A DNA stretch of 64,000 bases from the NCBI RefSeq assembly GCF_000968535.2, contig NC_016108.1:62001-126000 (forward strand), in the 5' to 3' direction. Position numbers and translations under genes: made by a program. Under the pieces are notes generated by a model, which saw only the letters and a program-made list of their open reading frames with translations, did not search any database and was not told the DNA's origin. This document shows, one piece after another, positions 34,735-44,788 of the stretch (its first letter is position 1; every line of letters starts with the position of its first letter). The DNA is from Methylotuvimicrobium alcaliphilum 20Z. GTDB lineage: Bacteria; Pseudomonadota; Gammaproteobacteria; Methylococcales; Methylomonadaceae.

Positions 34735-34881
34735 ATGTCTGGCAATGAGAAAAGACAACAATCAGAGTCACGAATAATAGCGAAAGATTCTGGTCGGTCT
34801 TTACCGGTAACAAACACTGCTACGCCGATGCCAAAAGTAAAACCACCAAAACAGCCAGAACCTCAAAAACAGCAGAAATAA
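34735..34881 (+). CDS. Tiny Pro/Gln/Lys-rich protein (48 aa)
   Basis: ATG 34735 lies 4 nt after the stop of the two-TM protein gene, so it is very likely cotranslated with it. The product begins MSGNEKRQQSESRIIAKDSG and ends in a repetitive basic, proline-rich tail (PKVKPPKQPEPQKQQK). It is probably unstructured. It could be a regulator or partner of the membrane protein, as small genes next to such effectors often are; this is inference. Confidence 0.5.
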   Translation: MSGNEKRQQSESRIIAKDSGRSLPVTNTATPMPKVKPPKQPEPQKQQK

Positions 34882-35278
34882 ATTAAGCGTATGGATTAAA
34901 AGCAATACGCACTTATTGGCCGGCTGATGTGAAGCGTTATACGACTGCTTTCGGTTTTACTGCAGCCATACGCTAAAATCTTTGAATGTCGCAGAATGGC
35001 CGGGTCGAGTCAAAGACTACTCAAGGTTGCTTGCCGAAAAGCTGTCATTTGCTCAACTTAGGTATCGAAAATTTCGCCGACATCCTCAACGGCCGTTTAT
35101 GGCCGATTGCCACAATTCACCACTCTCAACAGCCGACATTCACTACTGGTGGATTCGTATCGGAATCGATGGCCTGGGTGGTATCGAAACCAGTTGCTGG
35201 AATATGCAAAATAGGTTTATTCAGTGTGACAAAATTTTCTGAGGTTCCGGCATACAGCTCCAAATTGGAGAAGATTTT
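34882..35278. other. Gene-free stretch with a dispersed repeat
   Basis: Positions 34995-35112 repeat 17369-17486 at about 90% identity. Nothing else was recognised; the short ORFs here are in repeat sequence. Confidence 0.6.
34995..35112 (+). repeat. Dispersed repeat family, copy 2
   Basis: Shares with 17369-17486 the segments GGCCGGGTCGAG, TTGCTTGCCGAAAAGCTGTC, GCTCAACTTAGGTATCGAAA and TCAACGGCCG...ATGGCCGATTG. Confidence 0.7.
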
Positions 35279-36304
35279 TCATGGTTGGATTCGATTTTGA
35301 TCGTCGTTGTTGTCGTTATGGCCGACTATGATAGGCGAAAGCCATTTATAACGAAACTGGCGTTCTCCTGTCTTTGGACCCCGCCAAAAGCCGTGCCAAT
35401 GCGCCCGGCGCAAATGCGGTTTGACAACGCGGCCGGACGGTTCCGTTTCGTTCACATGCCGCAACTGGGTGCCGGTCTTTTCTCCGATCGACCAGATTTT
35501 CGGCTTGTCGGGCGGGAATAACCGCCAACCGCCTTTGACCTTTTTCGGCCGCGGATAATGCGGTTTCTCATCGGGTACCTTCGGGTCGACAATTTCCGGC
35601 TCTTCGCTGCACAGGTACAGAACCAGGCTCACTAACGGATTGATCGATTTGACGATATTTTCAATCGAAACGCCAATTTCAGAGAATTCAGGAATCACAA
35701 TGTTTGCTTGTTCGCCCTGCCGTTTCGCTTCACTCAACCACCGGTCAACCGCTTCGGTAATCGTCCATGGCCCGATATGCAGAATATGCGGTTGTAGTTC
35801 GGATTCGGTATCGAGCAGAAAACGCAGCTCGTTTCGGTGCGTGTTCGTGTCCTGTTCCAGATGCACCCAGAAACCGTAGAGGCGTGTTTCAAACCACCGA
35901 TAATCTTCCGGCATTTCAATATAGACGCACCATTCAGGCAGGCGCAGCAAGACATCGCTTGGGATCTCGCCTTTAACCGTCGTGTCGGCCAATGCGGCAA
36001 ACGTGTCTGGATCGAATCGGTAAACGCCTTGGCTATATCGCCAGGAACCCAGCGCGGCAAGGTTCGCCACGTCGGCAACGAGATTCAACGGCAAGCGCAA
36101 GCGGCCGGTTTGATGTTGCGCGCTGATAATTGAGTACCAAGCGGCCATCGGCATAAAGCACCAGTTCGGCCAATCGGGTAAATCCTTGCCCCGGTCTTGC
36201 CGGAAAATCTCGACCTGCTTCCAGGCATCGGGATAATGTTTAGCAATGGCGTTCAAGTGCTCAAGGGGGCGTAGCATAAAAGGCCTAAAAGGCTTGTCAA
36301 ACAA
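35279..36304 (-). CDS. AcrVA2-family protein (anti-Cas12a homologue)
   Basis: The 341-residue protein follows the order of conserved blocks known from AcrVA2 of Moraxella: CFMPMAAWYSII, ALGSWRYSQGVYRFD, LLRLPEWCVYIEMPE (AcrVA2 has FLNLPDWCVYVDI), the RFLLDTESELQPH region, SLVLYLCSEEPEI, IWSIGEKTGTQLRH, and RRAHWHGFWRGPKTGER (AcrVA2: RRGHWHGYWQG) ending WLSPIIV. AcrVA2 lowers Cas12a production by acting on its nascent chain and mRNA; homologues are widespread on plasmids in hosts without Cas12a, where the target is unknown. Here it lies beside the leading side of an IncP-type transfer region, consistent with protecting an incoming element. Homology is strong; activity on Cas12a is not implied. 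Confidence 0.85.
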   Translation of the reverse strand: MFDKPFRPFMLRPLEHLNAIAKHYPDAWKQVEIFRQDRGKDLPDWPNWCFMPMAAWYSIISAQHQTGRLRLPLNLVADVANLAALGSWRYSQGVYRFDPDTFAALADTTVKGEIPSDVLLRLPEWCVYIEMPEDYRWFETRLYGFWVHLEQDTNTHRNELRFLLDTESELQPHILHIGPWTITEAVDRWLSEAKRQGEQANIVIPEFSEIGVSIENIVKSINPLVSLVLYLCSEEPEIVDPKVPDEKPHYPRPKKVKGGWRLFPPDKPKIWSIGEKTGTQLRHVNETEPSGRVVKPHLRRAHWHGFWRGPKTGERQFRYKWLSPIIVGHNDNNDDQNRIQP

Positions 36305-36496
36305 GCCATTTAAGCATAAAACAAACTAATTTGTCGCGTCCTTGCGGCGATTGATCAATCGATAAAAGTTCGTCGTTCGTTTATTTTGATTTATTTTCCG
36401 TTCCTTACGCCCTCCTTTTTTGTTGAGTAAATTACTCGGCCTTTCTTCGGCATTTAACTCCGGTATCTTTGGGCGGATTTTGATCGGCGACTACAA

Positions 36497-39400
36497 CTAA
36501 CCAATACAGGCCGTCCGCTTAGGTCGCTGTTCCTGTGCACGTTTTTGTTCCTTCGTTTGCTCCTGCTTTTCGCGTTGTACATTGTCCTGAAGGGCCTGGC
36601 TAAGTGCCGCCCTCACCTGGCGTTCCAATCCGTTTCGCCCTAATTGGCTCCGTGTGGCAAGATCATTAAAATCTGTATGTGCCTTCATTTTATCAAGGGC
36701 ATCAATTTGTTCAGAACTGAGCAAAGCATTTTGCAGTTTAATCACTTCCTGATTCGAAAGTTTTACCGTTTCCGGCTCCTTCTGCGCGGCTTCGAGACGG
36801 CGCATTGCACGATCATGCTCTCTATACTGCTGGGGAGTAAACGATTCGAGATTAGGTGGATAAACATTTTCACCCGGCGCAAAAATTGGAAATATCGCGG
36901 TGCCATTAACAGCCTTGGCCGCCTCTTCGGCTTTACTGCGACCTGGATTAATACTATCCGTGAGAAGCCGGTTCCTATCGTCGTCGCCGGCGATGATGAC
37001 AGGTTTATCCGGAAACTTTTCGTGCAACGCCTTGGCCACAACCGGAAGATTTCCGGAATCAAATGCGGCTACAGTGGCGAAACCCAATGCCTCGGCATTA
37101 GTGGCGGCCGTCGCGTAACCCTCGGAAATGACCAAGGCCGGTGCTTGATCCAGGGATTCAATTCCGCCAATCACATGGAAACAACCTTCTTTACGGCTAT
37201 CTTTGGCGAACCGCTTAGTTCCATCTTCTTGAATATACTGCATCGTCCATTGCTTGCCATCGACGTCAGTGGCCGGAATGTACGTTTTCTGGCCCCCGGC
37301 GTCGGTGAGTGTGCCGGCATGTGCCTGAATGCCTTTATCACGTAGATAGGGGGTTGGCTCGAATACCGGCACTAAATTAGCCGTTTGACGGCTTACCCGT
37401 TGCGCAGTAGCCTCATGGACGCGTTCCTGTTCAGCCGCCCTGGCTGCCAATTTTTCGGCAGCCTCGGCCTGCAATTTTGCTTTTTCCTGTGGATCGAGCA
37501 AATATCCCTTTGATTTCCATTTCATATCAATGCCGGTGCGGTTGTTCTTAATGTAGCCGGCAGGATGACCATCCAAGTGACCGACATAGAAACCGGATTT
37601 CTCTCCGGTCTTATCGCCCCCCACTTCGATTCGGTGTTTTTTGCCGTCCATAATTGGGTGTCCGTCGGCCACAATAAAGTCGATCGATCGCATGGCGTCT
37701 GCGAATTCCTCCATGGGGGATATTGCCGGACTTTGTTGATTAGGGACATTATCAGGCTTCCAGCGCTCCAACTCATCCCTCTGTGCATTAGGGCCAACGT
37801 ACCACGATTTAGCAACTTTATCCCATAACGCACCGGCGGCTTTGGCGGCGTTACGTTCACCATACGGCACTGCTAAATACTCGCGTTTATCATTTTTGAC
37901 CGGGCTTACGGGTTCGTAATCAATGGGTCGATCAACCGAATCGTTGCTTTTATGTGTTGTCCAGTTAGCAAATGGTTCGGGATCAACGCCAGGGGGAATA
38001 AACCAAGATCGCTCTTGACGGTCCCACCGAGCGCCAAGCTTTTTCGCGTCATCCTTTTCCTGATAGGGAACATTGATATAGGTCCTGGAATCAGACGTTG
38101 AATCAGTATCTCCCTGCGTAATGTTTTCGGTATTGCTGCGTTCGGTTTTAGCCGCTAAAACATCTTCCGGACAGGCTTCACCGAAGTGCTTAATCCATCG
38201 ATCTCTTAAAGCCGGTTTGTTGCTCATCAATGCGGTTGTTACGGTTAGATTGAACGTTTTTACATTGTGATCGTGCTCATAAAGCATAACCGCACTCTCT
38301 TCCAGATAATCGCGCTCACTTTCATCTAAAGAAAGGGCGTCTTTGAATGCTGTAGTAGGATCGTTGTAACGTTTAGCTTCATCGAGTCCACGCCATCCAT
38401 CACCGTTCCAAAACGTAAATTGATCGCTGGCGAGAATAAATTCTTTGCTATTCGTTTCCGGGGGTTCCATTGACACAATCTCATCCAACCATTCCCGTTT
38501 GCTGAATGATTCGGAGCGGGCCTCTGCCGACAGCCTTGGTGTCAATGTCGAAAGTTTTAACAATCGTGCAAGCTCGTCTTGGTATTCTGTCATCGCTTTA
38601 TCCTCGTTGGCTTGGGATATATTGCCTCCATCTATTGATTTCCGTGCGTCATTAATTGCGTTGTGCCATGCTTCAGATGCGGCAAGAAACGCTTCTTTGG
38701 AGGCTTGAACAATGGGATCCTCATGGCTTAATTGGTAACGGGCCTCATTTGCGCTGGGTTCACCGTACACACGGACTAACTCCTGATGATAGTTTTCCTC
38801 CGCAGCTTGCATGCGCTGGTATTCCTTCGTGGTAAGATCGGCAAGTGTTGCAGTGTGTGTCTGCGCTTTCTCCTGCTCCTGGATGTGCTGTTGTTCAAGA
38901 CCAAGAATATAGCCTTGTATCTTTTCGGCATCAGCGGCCGCTCGGAATATCTCTAATGGATCTTCCTTAAGCGCCTTGATCCACGATCCAACATAAGCCG
39001 CATGTTGACCTGGATCATGTCCAATCCCAAGCTCATCACCCAAAATCATGCTGGAAATTTCCGCCCGAAGTTCTTCCTTGGCGTACCCCTCGCTGCCGAA
39101 AGGATGTGCCAGGTCTCGGTCCAGGCGTGATGAGTGACCAGTCCAGTGGCCCAACTCGTGTAATGCCGTCGAGTAATAGCGATCTGCGCTTGAAAACAGC
39201 CCCTTATCCGGTAAGTGAATGCTATCGGTCAATGATCGGTAAAATGCTCTTTCACCACCGTTATGCTGAATATTGGCACCGGATGTGTTCAATATATTCT
39301 CCGCCCGCTCAATCGGATCCCATGTTTGTTCTTTTTTCTCAAGCTCCGGTAATCCATCGATTTGCTCACCGTTGAATACGGTCGCAAAAAACACCCGAGG

Positions 39401-42400
39401 ACGTTCAAGCTTAACAATCACTTTAACGGGCTTTCCTTCGGCGTCTAAAACGGGTTTGCCATACTCATCTTTCTTGGTCTGTTCTTCGGTGAACTTCCAA
39501 TACTGAATACCCGTGCCCTTCTCGCCTTTCCGAACTTGCGCTCCTTCGGCCGCCGCTTGGTTATAGGTCAGCCAACGCTGATCGACGCGATCCTGAGCCA
39601 TCAGGTGCAGCGCATTGATCCCCTTGTAGCGATTCCCGGTAGTCGGGTTATACGGCAAGAAAGATCCTGACGCTCCGGCCTCCCACGGTCGTTGCCATGG
39701 CGCTGTCCCGGCTTCGAGTTGCTTGATTAAATTCTCGGCAACGGTTTCGTGAAACGGTTTCTTCTGATTCATGGAAATGCCCCCACTTTGGCTATGTACA
39801 TCTGCGGTATTACTGACATCTTTCGCTATGACGGCCGGCTCACTATTCACCGGGTGAATGGCCGATTCGTTGATTACTTTGGGAATGCCATGTTCTTGCT
39901 CAACTTCATCGTTTTCCTTGTTCCGGCTTTTCTTGATCAAATCAACAACAGGTTTCGATGCGGTGATCCGTTCAAACACTCCAACTCCGTCGCTACCCGT
40001 TGGAATAAATACCCGATCCACCCAACTGATACGCTCGACAAATGCGCCCTGCTCTTTCAGAAGACGTTTTTCGGCATCGGTTAGATAGCCTCGCCCTTTG
40101 ATCTCGATCCGATCCTCGCGATTGACCTTGGCGGTTGCGATTTCCCAGCCGTTTGAAAGAATGGCCTTGTTGCCGTTCTTGATTGAATTAAACAAATCGC
40201 TGGCCGACATAGTGGATAAGCCGGAATCCAGCCCCAAATTCTTGAGCGTTTGCTTGGCAGCCTTTGGCCCCAACATGCGGCCTAGCAGCTGCTCGCCGTC
40301 ATCGGTTTGCAACCGCTTGATGGTTTCCGATCCCTCGACACGATCCCAAATAGGCAGGATCACGCCGACTATCATCCGCTCTGTTTTGGTTTCAGTTTTC
40401 GGCGCATTGGCCAGTTGTTCATTCCAAAGCCTTTCGGCTTCCTTCTCATCGATCGCCCTGGTCAGCGTCACTTTCTGATAACTACCCACGCCATTAGTGA
40501 CAACGGACCTATAGTCATAGCCGCGACTAATCGCATCGGCATTATCGATGTATCGATGATCGTTTTTTCTGATCGTATGCACGACGCCGCGGTGTACCGT
40601 CTTGCCTTCTGAATTGAGTCTTTCGCCTATATCGGAAAGAAAAAAGACATCTCCTTTGTTTTTTCCGAACTCAGCGACAAACCATCCGCTGATGTCGTTA
40701 TCCCTTGGATTTTCGCGCACTAACTTTTTGGCATCTTCCCATGCGTTATATTGAATCTCGTTGGTAACAGCCAACTCGACATAGCGGGTCTGTGCTCCGG
40801 TATTTTTATCTTCATAAGCAACATCATCGCGCGTCTTGACTATGCTCAGAGCGGTCATGGTCTGCAATCCAACATCATACAAACCCCGCTGCTTGGCGTA
40901 TTCCACGGCCTCTATGAGCCTATCCTCAAACTCGCCAAAAACAGCGTTCTGCATGTCCGTTTTCAGCGACAACAACCGATTCAAAAACTGCGGTATTGCC
41001 GGGATCTTGCTTTCACTCAACGATAGATTCTCATCGAGCAGATTTAACCCCATCTGCTTGGTGACCTCATGAAATGACAGGCCGGTTTGACCGCGATAAA
41101 GATCACTAAAGAAATTCTTCAGCGCAGTCGAGGCATATTCGCTTTCAAGATTATCGGATGCCGTAAACATGCCTTGACCGGTCGCTTCACGTTGGCCGCG
41201 AGTTAGTGCGCCTAACTGATCTAGTCTGCGGGCAATGGATGATACGAAACGCTTTTGCGCCTTCAGGTTGGTCGTGGGCAACACATAATGCGGTTCTTGC
41301 GCCTGGTTAGTCCTATGGGTTCGACCGAAGCCTTGTACCGCTGAATCGGCCCGCCAACCCGGCTGCAAAATGTAGTGAATCCGTTTACGCTGATTTTCCG
41401 CGGTATTGTCGGCATGGAATGAATACCCTGTGCCACCCGCTCCGGAAAACACCAAAATATCTTTTTTGTTGTTTTGGAAGGCTTCGGCATCGGCCCTGGA
41501 CGCGTTCTTACCACGCTTCTCTTCAACAACTCTTAGATTGCCTTCTTCATCACGAACCTGGACAAACCTACGGCTACGGCCGGTGACTTCGGCTACCGTG
41601 TCAGAACCAAAAGCGTTGATGATGGAATCGAGCGGATTCTCAGGCACCCGGATTTGATGCAGCGTTTCCAGTAAAGCGTCACGCAAGGCAATCGCTTCGC
41701 GATCAAAGACCTGATTACCTTCTGCATCACGGACAGGGATATAAACAGTATTACCGTTACTATCTTGAGACTCTTCGTAGGCCGCGACCGGAAAACCGTT
41801 GCGCACGTAGTCCATCAACATCTGTCTTGGCGTAAAATCCAAGTCTTCAAGGGCTGCGTCATTGGCCGCCGCATCGGCAATGATCCGTTCTTGGGACGCC
41901 TCGTTTGTGTTGACCAACTGAATGACGGCAACATGGCCGGCATCCAGCTGTTCGCGAATATCGTCAATCACACGAGGCGTTTGCATCGCGGTGATGATTT
42001 GATTGAAAAAACGCTGATGAGCGCCCCAGAATTGCGACATTGCCGCACTCTTCCCTGCGCCGCTCTTACCGGCTTGGGTGATTTCCAATGCCTGATCCAC
42101 ATTGTCTAAAACCACTTGCCAAGCGCCGGCGAGTTCGTTGTAGATGTCTTCCTGCAAATCTGAAAGCGTATGCTCCAGCCGTTCATAGCTCACGCCGTCA
42201 TACGACAGCGAACGGGCGAGATACATGCCCATCGCCTTCATATCACGGCTAATCAGTTCCATTGAAGCAATACCGCCTTTAGACACATTATCGATAAACG
42301 CAGTCGTGTCGGCGAATGGCGTGCCTTCGCCCCACAGACCCAGCCGATCCGCATAGCTCAGGTTGCTAATTTCCGTAGCGCCGGTAGCCGACACATAGGT

Positions 42401-44140
42401 AACCCGCGCATTGGGCAGCGCTTTTTGCAGATTGATACCGGCAATCGCTTGTTGCGAAGGCTTTTTAACGCCGCGTTTGCCCTTGACGGCAATAGCGTTA
42501 CCCATGCTATGCGCTTCATCAAATGCAATCACGCCATCAAAATCTTTGCCCAGCCAGTCAATGATCTGTTGAGCTCGGGTCTTGCCGCCCTTCTGCCCTA
42601 AGTCATTGGCTAGTTTTTTCTCGCCCCCGCGAAGTGTTGAATACGTGGTAAACAGAATGCCGTATTTTTGAGTGATTTCATTACCGGCCTTGGTTTTGCC
42701 CTGAAAGAAAATCTTGCTGGGATCGCCGCCTACGCCTGCGAAATCCCGTCTCGCATCCTCAATCAATCCCTCGTTGAACGAAACCCAGACGGCCTTGCTT
42801 CGACCCTGCATCAGGTTATCGAGAATAATGCCGGATATTTCCCGGCCTTTGCCGACGCCGGTGCCGTCGCCAATGAAAAAACCCTTCCGTGATCCGTTCG
42901 GCAACAATTCGGAATGTGCTTGTCCTGCGTAAACAATAGACTCAAGTTGCGCAATAGACAGCAGGCCATCTTGTATTACATTCACGGGCAGAACCGGTGC
43001 ATAAGTCGGCGTGAGCGGCTGAACGGCCGACATTGCCGCTGACTGCACCAGCTTTCCGGGGTGTGGTTTTGCCCCTGGAATAGTAAGGCGCTGCGGGCTG
43101 TAAGATGCGAATACGGAATCGGTGAACTCGCTGACTTCTCCGCTCTTAACCTCTATTGCAACGGCGCCGACAGGGTTGCTTTCGCTGATGCCACTATTTC
43201 CTCCAATATCTGCGCCGCCGCTTCCTCCAGCGTTTCCGCCAGTTCCATTTGAAATGCCACTCCCGGCTCCGATTCCGTCATTAACGACATCGCTAACTGC
43301 GGATTCGCCTCCAGCTTGGCTATCAGTAGCAGAGGCTCCTGAACCTCCCCCGTGTCCAATAGATTCCGCTCGAGAGCTTCCCGTATCAGAACTAATGCCG
43401 CGAGCTCCGTCGCTGGGTTGTAAGCTATCCGGTACTGTTGGAGTATCTTCATCGATTGCTGGTTGATTGAAGCCTCGTTGTAGGTGCTGACGATCATTTC
43501 TAATGCCTTCTAATAATGTGGGTAAATCGGCGACCGAATCGACGCTACCCGTTAAGACGGGCTGAGTCGTCGGTTCGGTTTTATCGATAACCAAGAGTTG
43601 GTTATCGAACGTCGTACCGTACTTCGCATACTCCTTGCCGGCTATGCCGACATTCGCACGCACGGTGTACTTTTTCTCTATCTCCTTCCACCAGTTGGCG
43701 AATGCCGGTCGATCAGCGGCCATTCCATTGCCGACCACAGCCACCAGCCGGCCGCCGTCTTGTAACCGTTTTAAGGCCTGTTCGATGTGTCTAGCGCCGT
43801 TCGATGTGTCGCGTTGCCCCCGCACTCGGCCAGCGGTCGAAGAAAACGGCGGATTCATAACAATGACGGTAGGTTTGATGTCGGGTGGTAATACGTTGTC
43901 CAGCTGCTCCGCGTTTTCCTTGAACAGTCTCGCCTTTGGAAACAGTGAGGAAAGTAACGCCTGCCGGCGTGGCGATAACTCATTTAAAACTATTTCGGCC
44001 CCGGCAATCTTTGACCAGATCGCTAAATCTCCAGTCCCTGCGGAGGGTTCGCCCATCACATCATAGGGCTTGACGTTCGCCACCCAATTGGCAACAAACG
44101 ACAAAGCAGGCGGTGTGCTGAATTGCTGAAACTCTTCCAT
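36497..44140 (-). CDS. Giant polyvalent protein: MTase, strawberry-notch helicase, ArdC, Toprim
   Basis: The 2547-residue protein joins five activities. An N6-adenine methyltransferase-like domain has GEPSAGTGDLA near 31-41 and MNPPF near 95. A strawberry-notch/SNF2-type helicase has GDGTGVGKGRE near 425, DEAH near 541, YVSATGATE, and a late QGFGRTHRTNQ motif. ArdC begins FHETVAENLIKQLEAGTAPW near 1462, with zincin motif HELGH near 1663. Two DUF5710 repeats (NVPYQEKDDAKKLGARWD near 2020; AVPYGERNAAKAAGALWD near 2087) precede a TraC-type Toprim (VISEGYATAATNAEAL near 2335, IIAGDDDRNR). Such polyvalent proteins enter recipients with conjugating DNA to protect and prime it. It takes the traC position of RP4 and ends the traI-to-traC run. 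No frameshift was seen. Confidence 0.9.
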   Translation of the reverse strand: MEEFQQFSTPPALSFVANWVANVKPYDVMGEPSAGTGDLAIWSKIAGAEIVLNELSPRRQALLSSLFPKARLFKENAEQLDNVLPPDIKPTVIVMNPPFSSTAGRVRGQRDTSNGARHIEQALKRLQDGGRLVAVVGNGMAADRPAFANWWKEIEKKYTVRANVGIAGKEYAKYGTTFDNQLLVIDKTEPTTQPVLTGSVDSVADLPTLLEGIRNDRQHLQRGFNQPAIDEDTPTVPDSLQPSDGARGISSDTGSSRAESIGHGGGSGASATDSQAGGESAVSDVVNDGIGAGSGISNGTGGNAGGSGGADIGGNSGISESNPVGAVAIEVKSGEVSEFTDSVFASYSPQRLTIPGAKPHPGKLVQSAAMSAVQPLTPTYAPVLPVNVIQDGLLSIAQLESIVYAGQAHSELLPNGSRKGFFIGDGTGVGKGREISGIILDNLMQGRSKAVWVSFNEGLIEDARRDFAGVGGDPSKIFFQGKTKAGNEITQKYGILFTTYSTLRGGEKKLANDLGQKGGKTRAQQIIDWLGKDFDGVIAFDEAHSMGNAIAVKGKRGVKKPSQQAIAGINLQKALPNARVTYVSATGATEISNLSYADRLGLWGEGTPFADTTAFIDNVSKGGIASMELISRDMKAMGMYLARSLSYDGVSYERLEHTLSDLQEDIYNELAGAWQVVLDNVDQALEITQAGKSGAGKSAAMSQFWGAHQRFFNQIITAMQTPRVIDDIREQLDAGHVAVIQLVNTNEASQERIIADAAANDAALEDLDFTPRQMLMDYVRNGFPVAAYEESQDSNGNTVYIPVRDAEGNQVFDREAIALRDALLETLHQIRVPENPLDSIINAFGSDTVAEVTGRSRRFVQVRDEEGNLRVVEEKRGKNASRADAEAFQNNKKDILVFSGAGGTGYSFHADNTAENQRKRIHYILQPGWRADSAVQGFGRTHRTNQAQEPHYVLPTTNLKAQKRFVSSIARRLDQLGALTRGQREATGQGMFTASDNLESEYASTALKNFFSDLYRGQTGLSFHEVTKQMGLNLLDENLSLSESKIPAIPQFLNRLLSLKTDMQNAVFGEFEDRLIEAVEYAKQRGLYDVGLQTMTALSIVKTRDDVAYEDKNTGAQTRYVELAVTNEIQYNAWEDAKKLVRENPRDNDISGWFVAEFGKNKGDVFFLSDIGERLNSEGKTVHRGVVHTIRKNDHRYIDNADAISRGYDYRSVVTNGVGSYQKVTLTRAIDEKEAERLWNEQLANAPKTETKTERMIVGVILPIWDRVEGSETIKRLQTDDGEQLLGRMLGPKAAKQTLKNLGLDSGLSTMSASDLFNSIKNGNKAILSNGWEIATAKVNREDRIEIKGRGYLTDAEKRLLKEQGAFVERISWVDRVFIPTGSDGVGVFERITASKPVVDLIKKSRNKENDEVEQEHGIPKVINESAIHPVNSEPAVIAKDVSNTADVHSQSGGISMNQKKPFHETVAENLIKQLEAGTAPWQRPWEAGASGSFLPYNPTTGNRYKGINALHLMAQDRVDQRWLTYNQAAAEGAQVRKGEKGTGIQYWKFTEEQTKKDEYGKPVLDAEGKPVKVIVKLERPRVFFATVFNGEQIDGLPELEKKEQTWDPIERAENILNTSGANIQHNGGERAFYRSLTDSIHLPDKGLFSSADRYYSTALHELGHWTGHSSRLDRDLAHPFGSEGYAKEELRAEISSMILGDELGIGHDPGQHAAYVGSWIKALKEDPLEIFRAAADAEKIQGYILGLEQQHIQEQEKAQTHTATLADLTTKEYQRMQAAEENYHQELVRVYGEPSANEARYQLSHEDPIVQASKEAFLAASEAWHNAINDARKSIDGGNISQANEDKAMTEYQDELARLLKLSTLTPRLSAEARSESFSKREWLDEIVSMEPPETNSKEFILASDQFTFWNGDGWRGLDEAKRYNDPTTAFKDALSLDESERDYLEESAVMLYEHDHNVKTFNLTVTTALMSNKPALRDRWIKHFGEACPEDVLAAKTERSNTENITQGDTDSTSDSRTYINVPYQEKDDAKKLGARWDRQERSWFIPPGVDPEPFANWTTHKSNDSVDRPIDYEPVSPVKNDKREYLAVPYGERNAAKAAGALWDKVAKSWYVGPNAQRDELERWKPDNVPNQQSPAISPMEEFADAMRSIDFIVADGHPIMDGKKHRIEVGGDKTGEKSGFYVGHLDGHPAGYIKNNRTGIDMKWKSKGYLLDPQEKAKLQAEAAEKLAARAAEQERVHEATAQRVSRQTANLVPVFEPTPYLRDKGIQAHAGTLTDAGGQKTYIPATDVDGKQWTMQYIQEDGTKRFAKDSRKEGCFHVIGGIESLDQAPALVISEGYATAATNAEALGFATVAAFDSGNLPVVAKALHEKFPDKPVIIAGDDDRNRLLTDSINPGRSKAEEAAKAVNGTAIFPIFAPGENVYPPNLESFTPQQYREHDRAMRRLEAAQKEPETVKLSNQEVIKLQNALLSSEQIDALDKMKAHTDFNDLATRSQLGRNGLERQVRAALSQALQDNVQREKQEQTKEQKRAQEQRPKRTACIG
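38146..38160. promoter_or_regulatory. TrbA/KorA-like palindrome inside the polyvalent gene
   Basis: TTTTAGCCGCTAAAA, identical to the site before traI, lies within coding sequence of the giant polyvalent gene. It may act as an internal silencer or be chance. Confidence 0.45.
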
Positions 44141-44158
44141 TTCCTCATCCCGCCGCGT

Positions 44159-44560
44159 CTACGTGGGCAGCTTCTGGATTCGGCTGGTGAGTTCTTTAGT
44201 TTTGCGGGTTGCCCATGTGGCATCCTGTTCAGTCCAATCGGCTTTCTCGGTGTTGCCTAGATGGATGTTGAATGCCGTTTCCATCGCATCATAGGCGTCT
44301 TTCGTTGAATATACCCCTTCGGCCATCGTTCCGCCGAAAGCGCGATTGGCCTCATCAGTTAAGAATTTTGTCGTGATTTCACCGTCCTTATCGAGCTTTT
44401 CAGCGAGTCGTAACGCGAGAACATAGCGAGACCGATCTATCGATATCGGTGATGGGTCCGCCTCTTCTTTTGAATGAACAATCGGCGATATCGGCGCATC
44501 AGCCACGACCAGCCAGTCGTTAAATAAATCCCATTGATCCGGATTCGATTTCTTCGCCAT
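44159..44560 (-). CDS. Hypothetical transfer-region protein (133 aa)
   Basis: The product begins MAKKSNPDQWDLFNDWLVVA and contains RYVLALRLAEKLDKDGEITT and FLTDEANRAFGGTMAEGVYS, a helical segment. It is separated from the giant polyvalent gene by 18 nt and from the 72-residue gene upstream by 2 nt. A similar segment may precede the methyltransferase domain in related long proteins, so it could be a split-off N-terminal module. Function unknown. Confidence 0.65.
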   Translation of the reverse strand: MAKKSNPDQWDLFNDWLVVADAPISPIVHSKEEADPSPISIDRSRYVLALRLAEKLDKDGEITTKFLTDEANRAFGGTMAEGVYSTKDAYDAMETAFNIHLGNTEKADWTEQDATWATRKTKELTSRIQKLPT

Positions 44561-44562
44561 AT

Positions 44563-44781
44563 TTAACTACCCGAGAATAAGTCCGCGCTACTGTCTAACG
44601 CGTCTGATTCACCGATAGCATCCTCTTCAAATGCGCCGGCTTTCTCGGCCTCATCCGGATCAAACTCCACGGCAAAGCCTGGCGCCGATTCTGCGTCGCT
44701 CAGCTTTTCAATCAGTGCGTCAGTCGGCTTGACCGCTATCTCGATTTCGGTGTTTGAACGGCTATTAGTTTCATTATTCAT
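44563..44781 (-). CDS. Small acidic transfer-region protein (72 aa), traD position
   Basis: The product begins [20 protein letters not shown] and is strongly acidic ([20 protein letters not shown]). It probably has little fixed structure. It lies between topoisomerase (traE) and the polyvalent gene, where RP4 has traD, but no clear sequence similarity to TraD could be judged. Packed with 7 nt and 2 nt gaps, it belongs to the tra operon. Confidence 0.6.
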   Translation of the reverse strand: MNNETNSRSNTEIEIAVKPTDALIEKLSDAESAPGFAVEFDPDEAEKAGAFEEDAIGESDALDSSADLFSGS

Positions 44782-44788
44782 GATGGTA

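Noticed and set aside
36644-37345. 233-residue plus-strand frame opposite the polyvalent gene
   Set aside because: Antisense to conserved Toprim coding sequence, no ribosome site or family.
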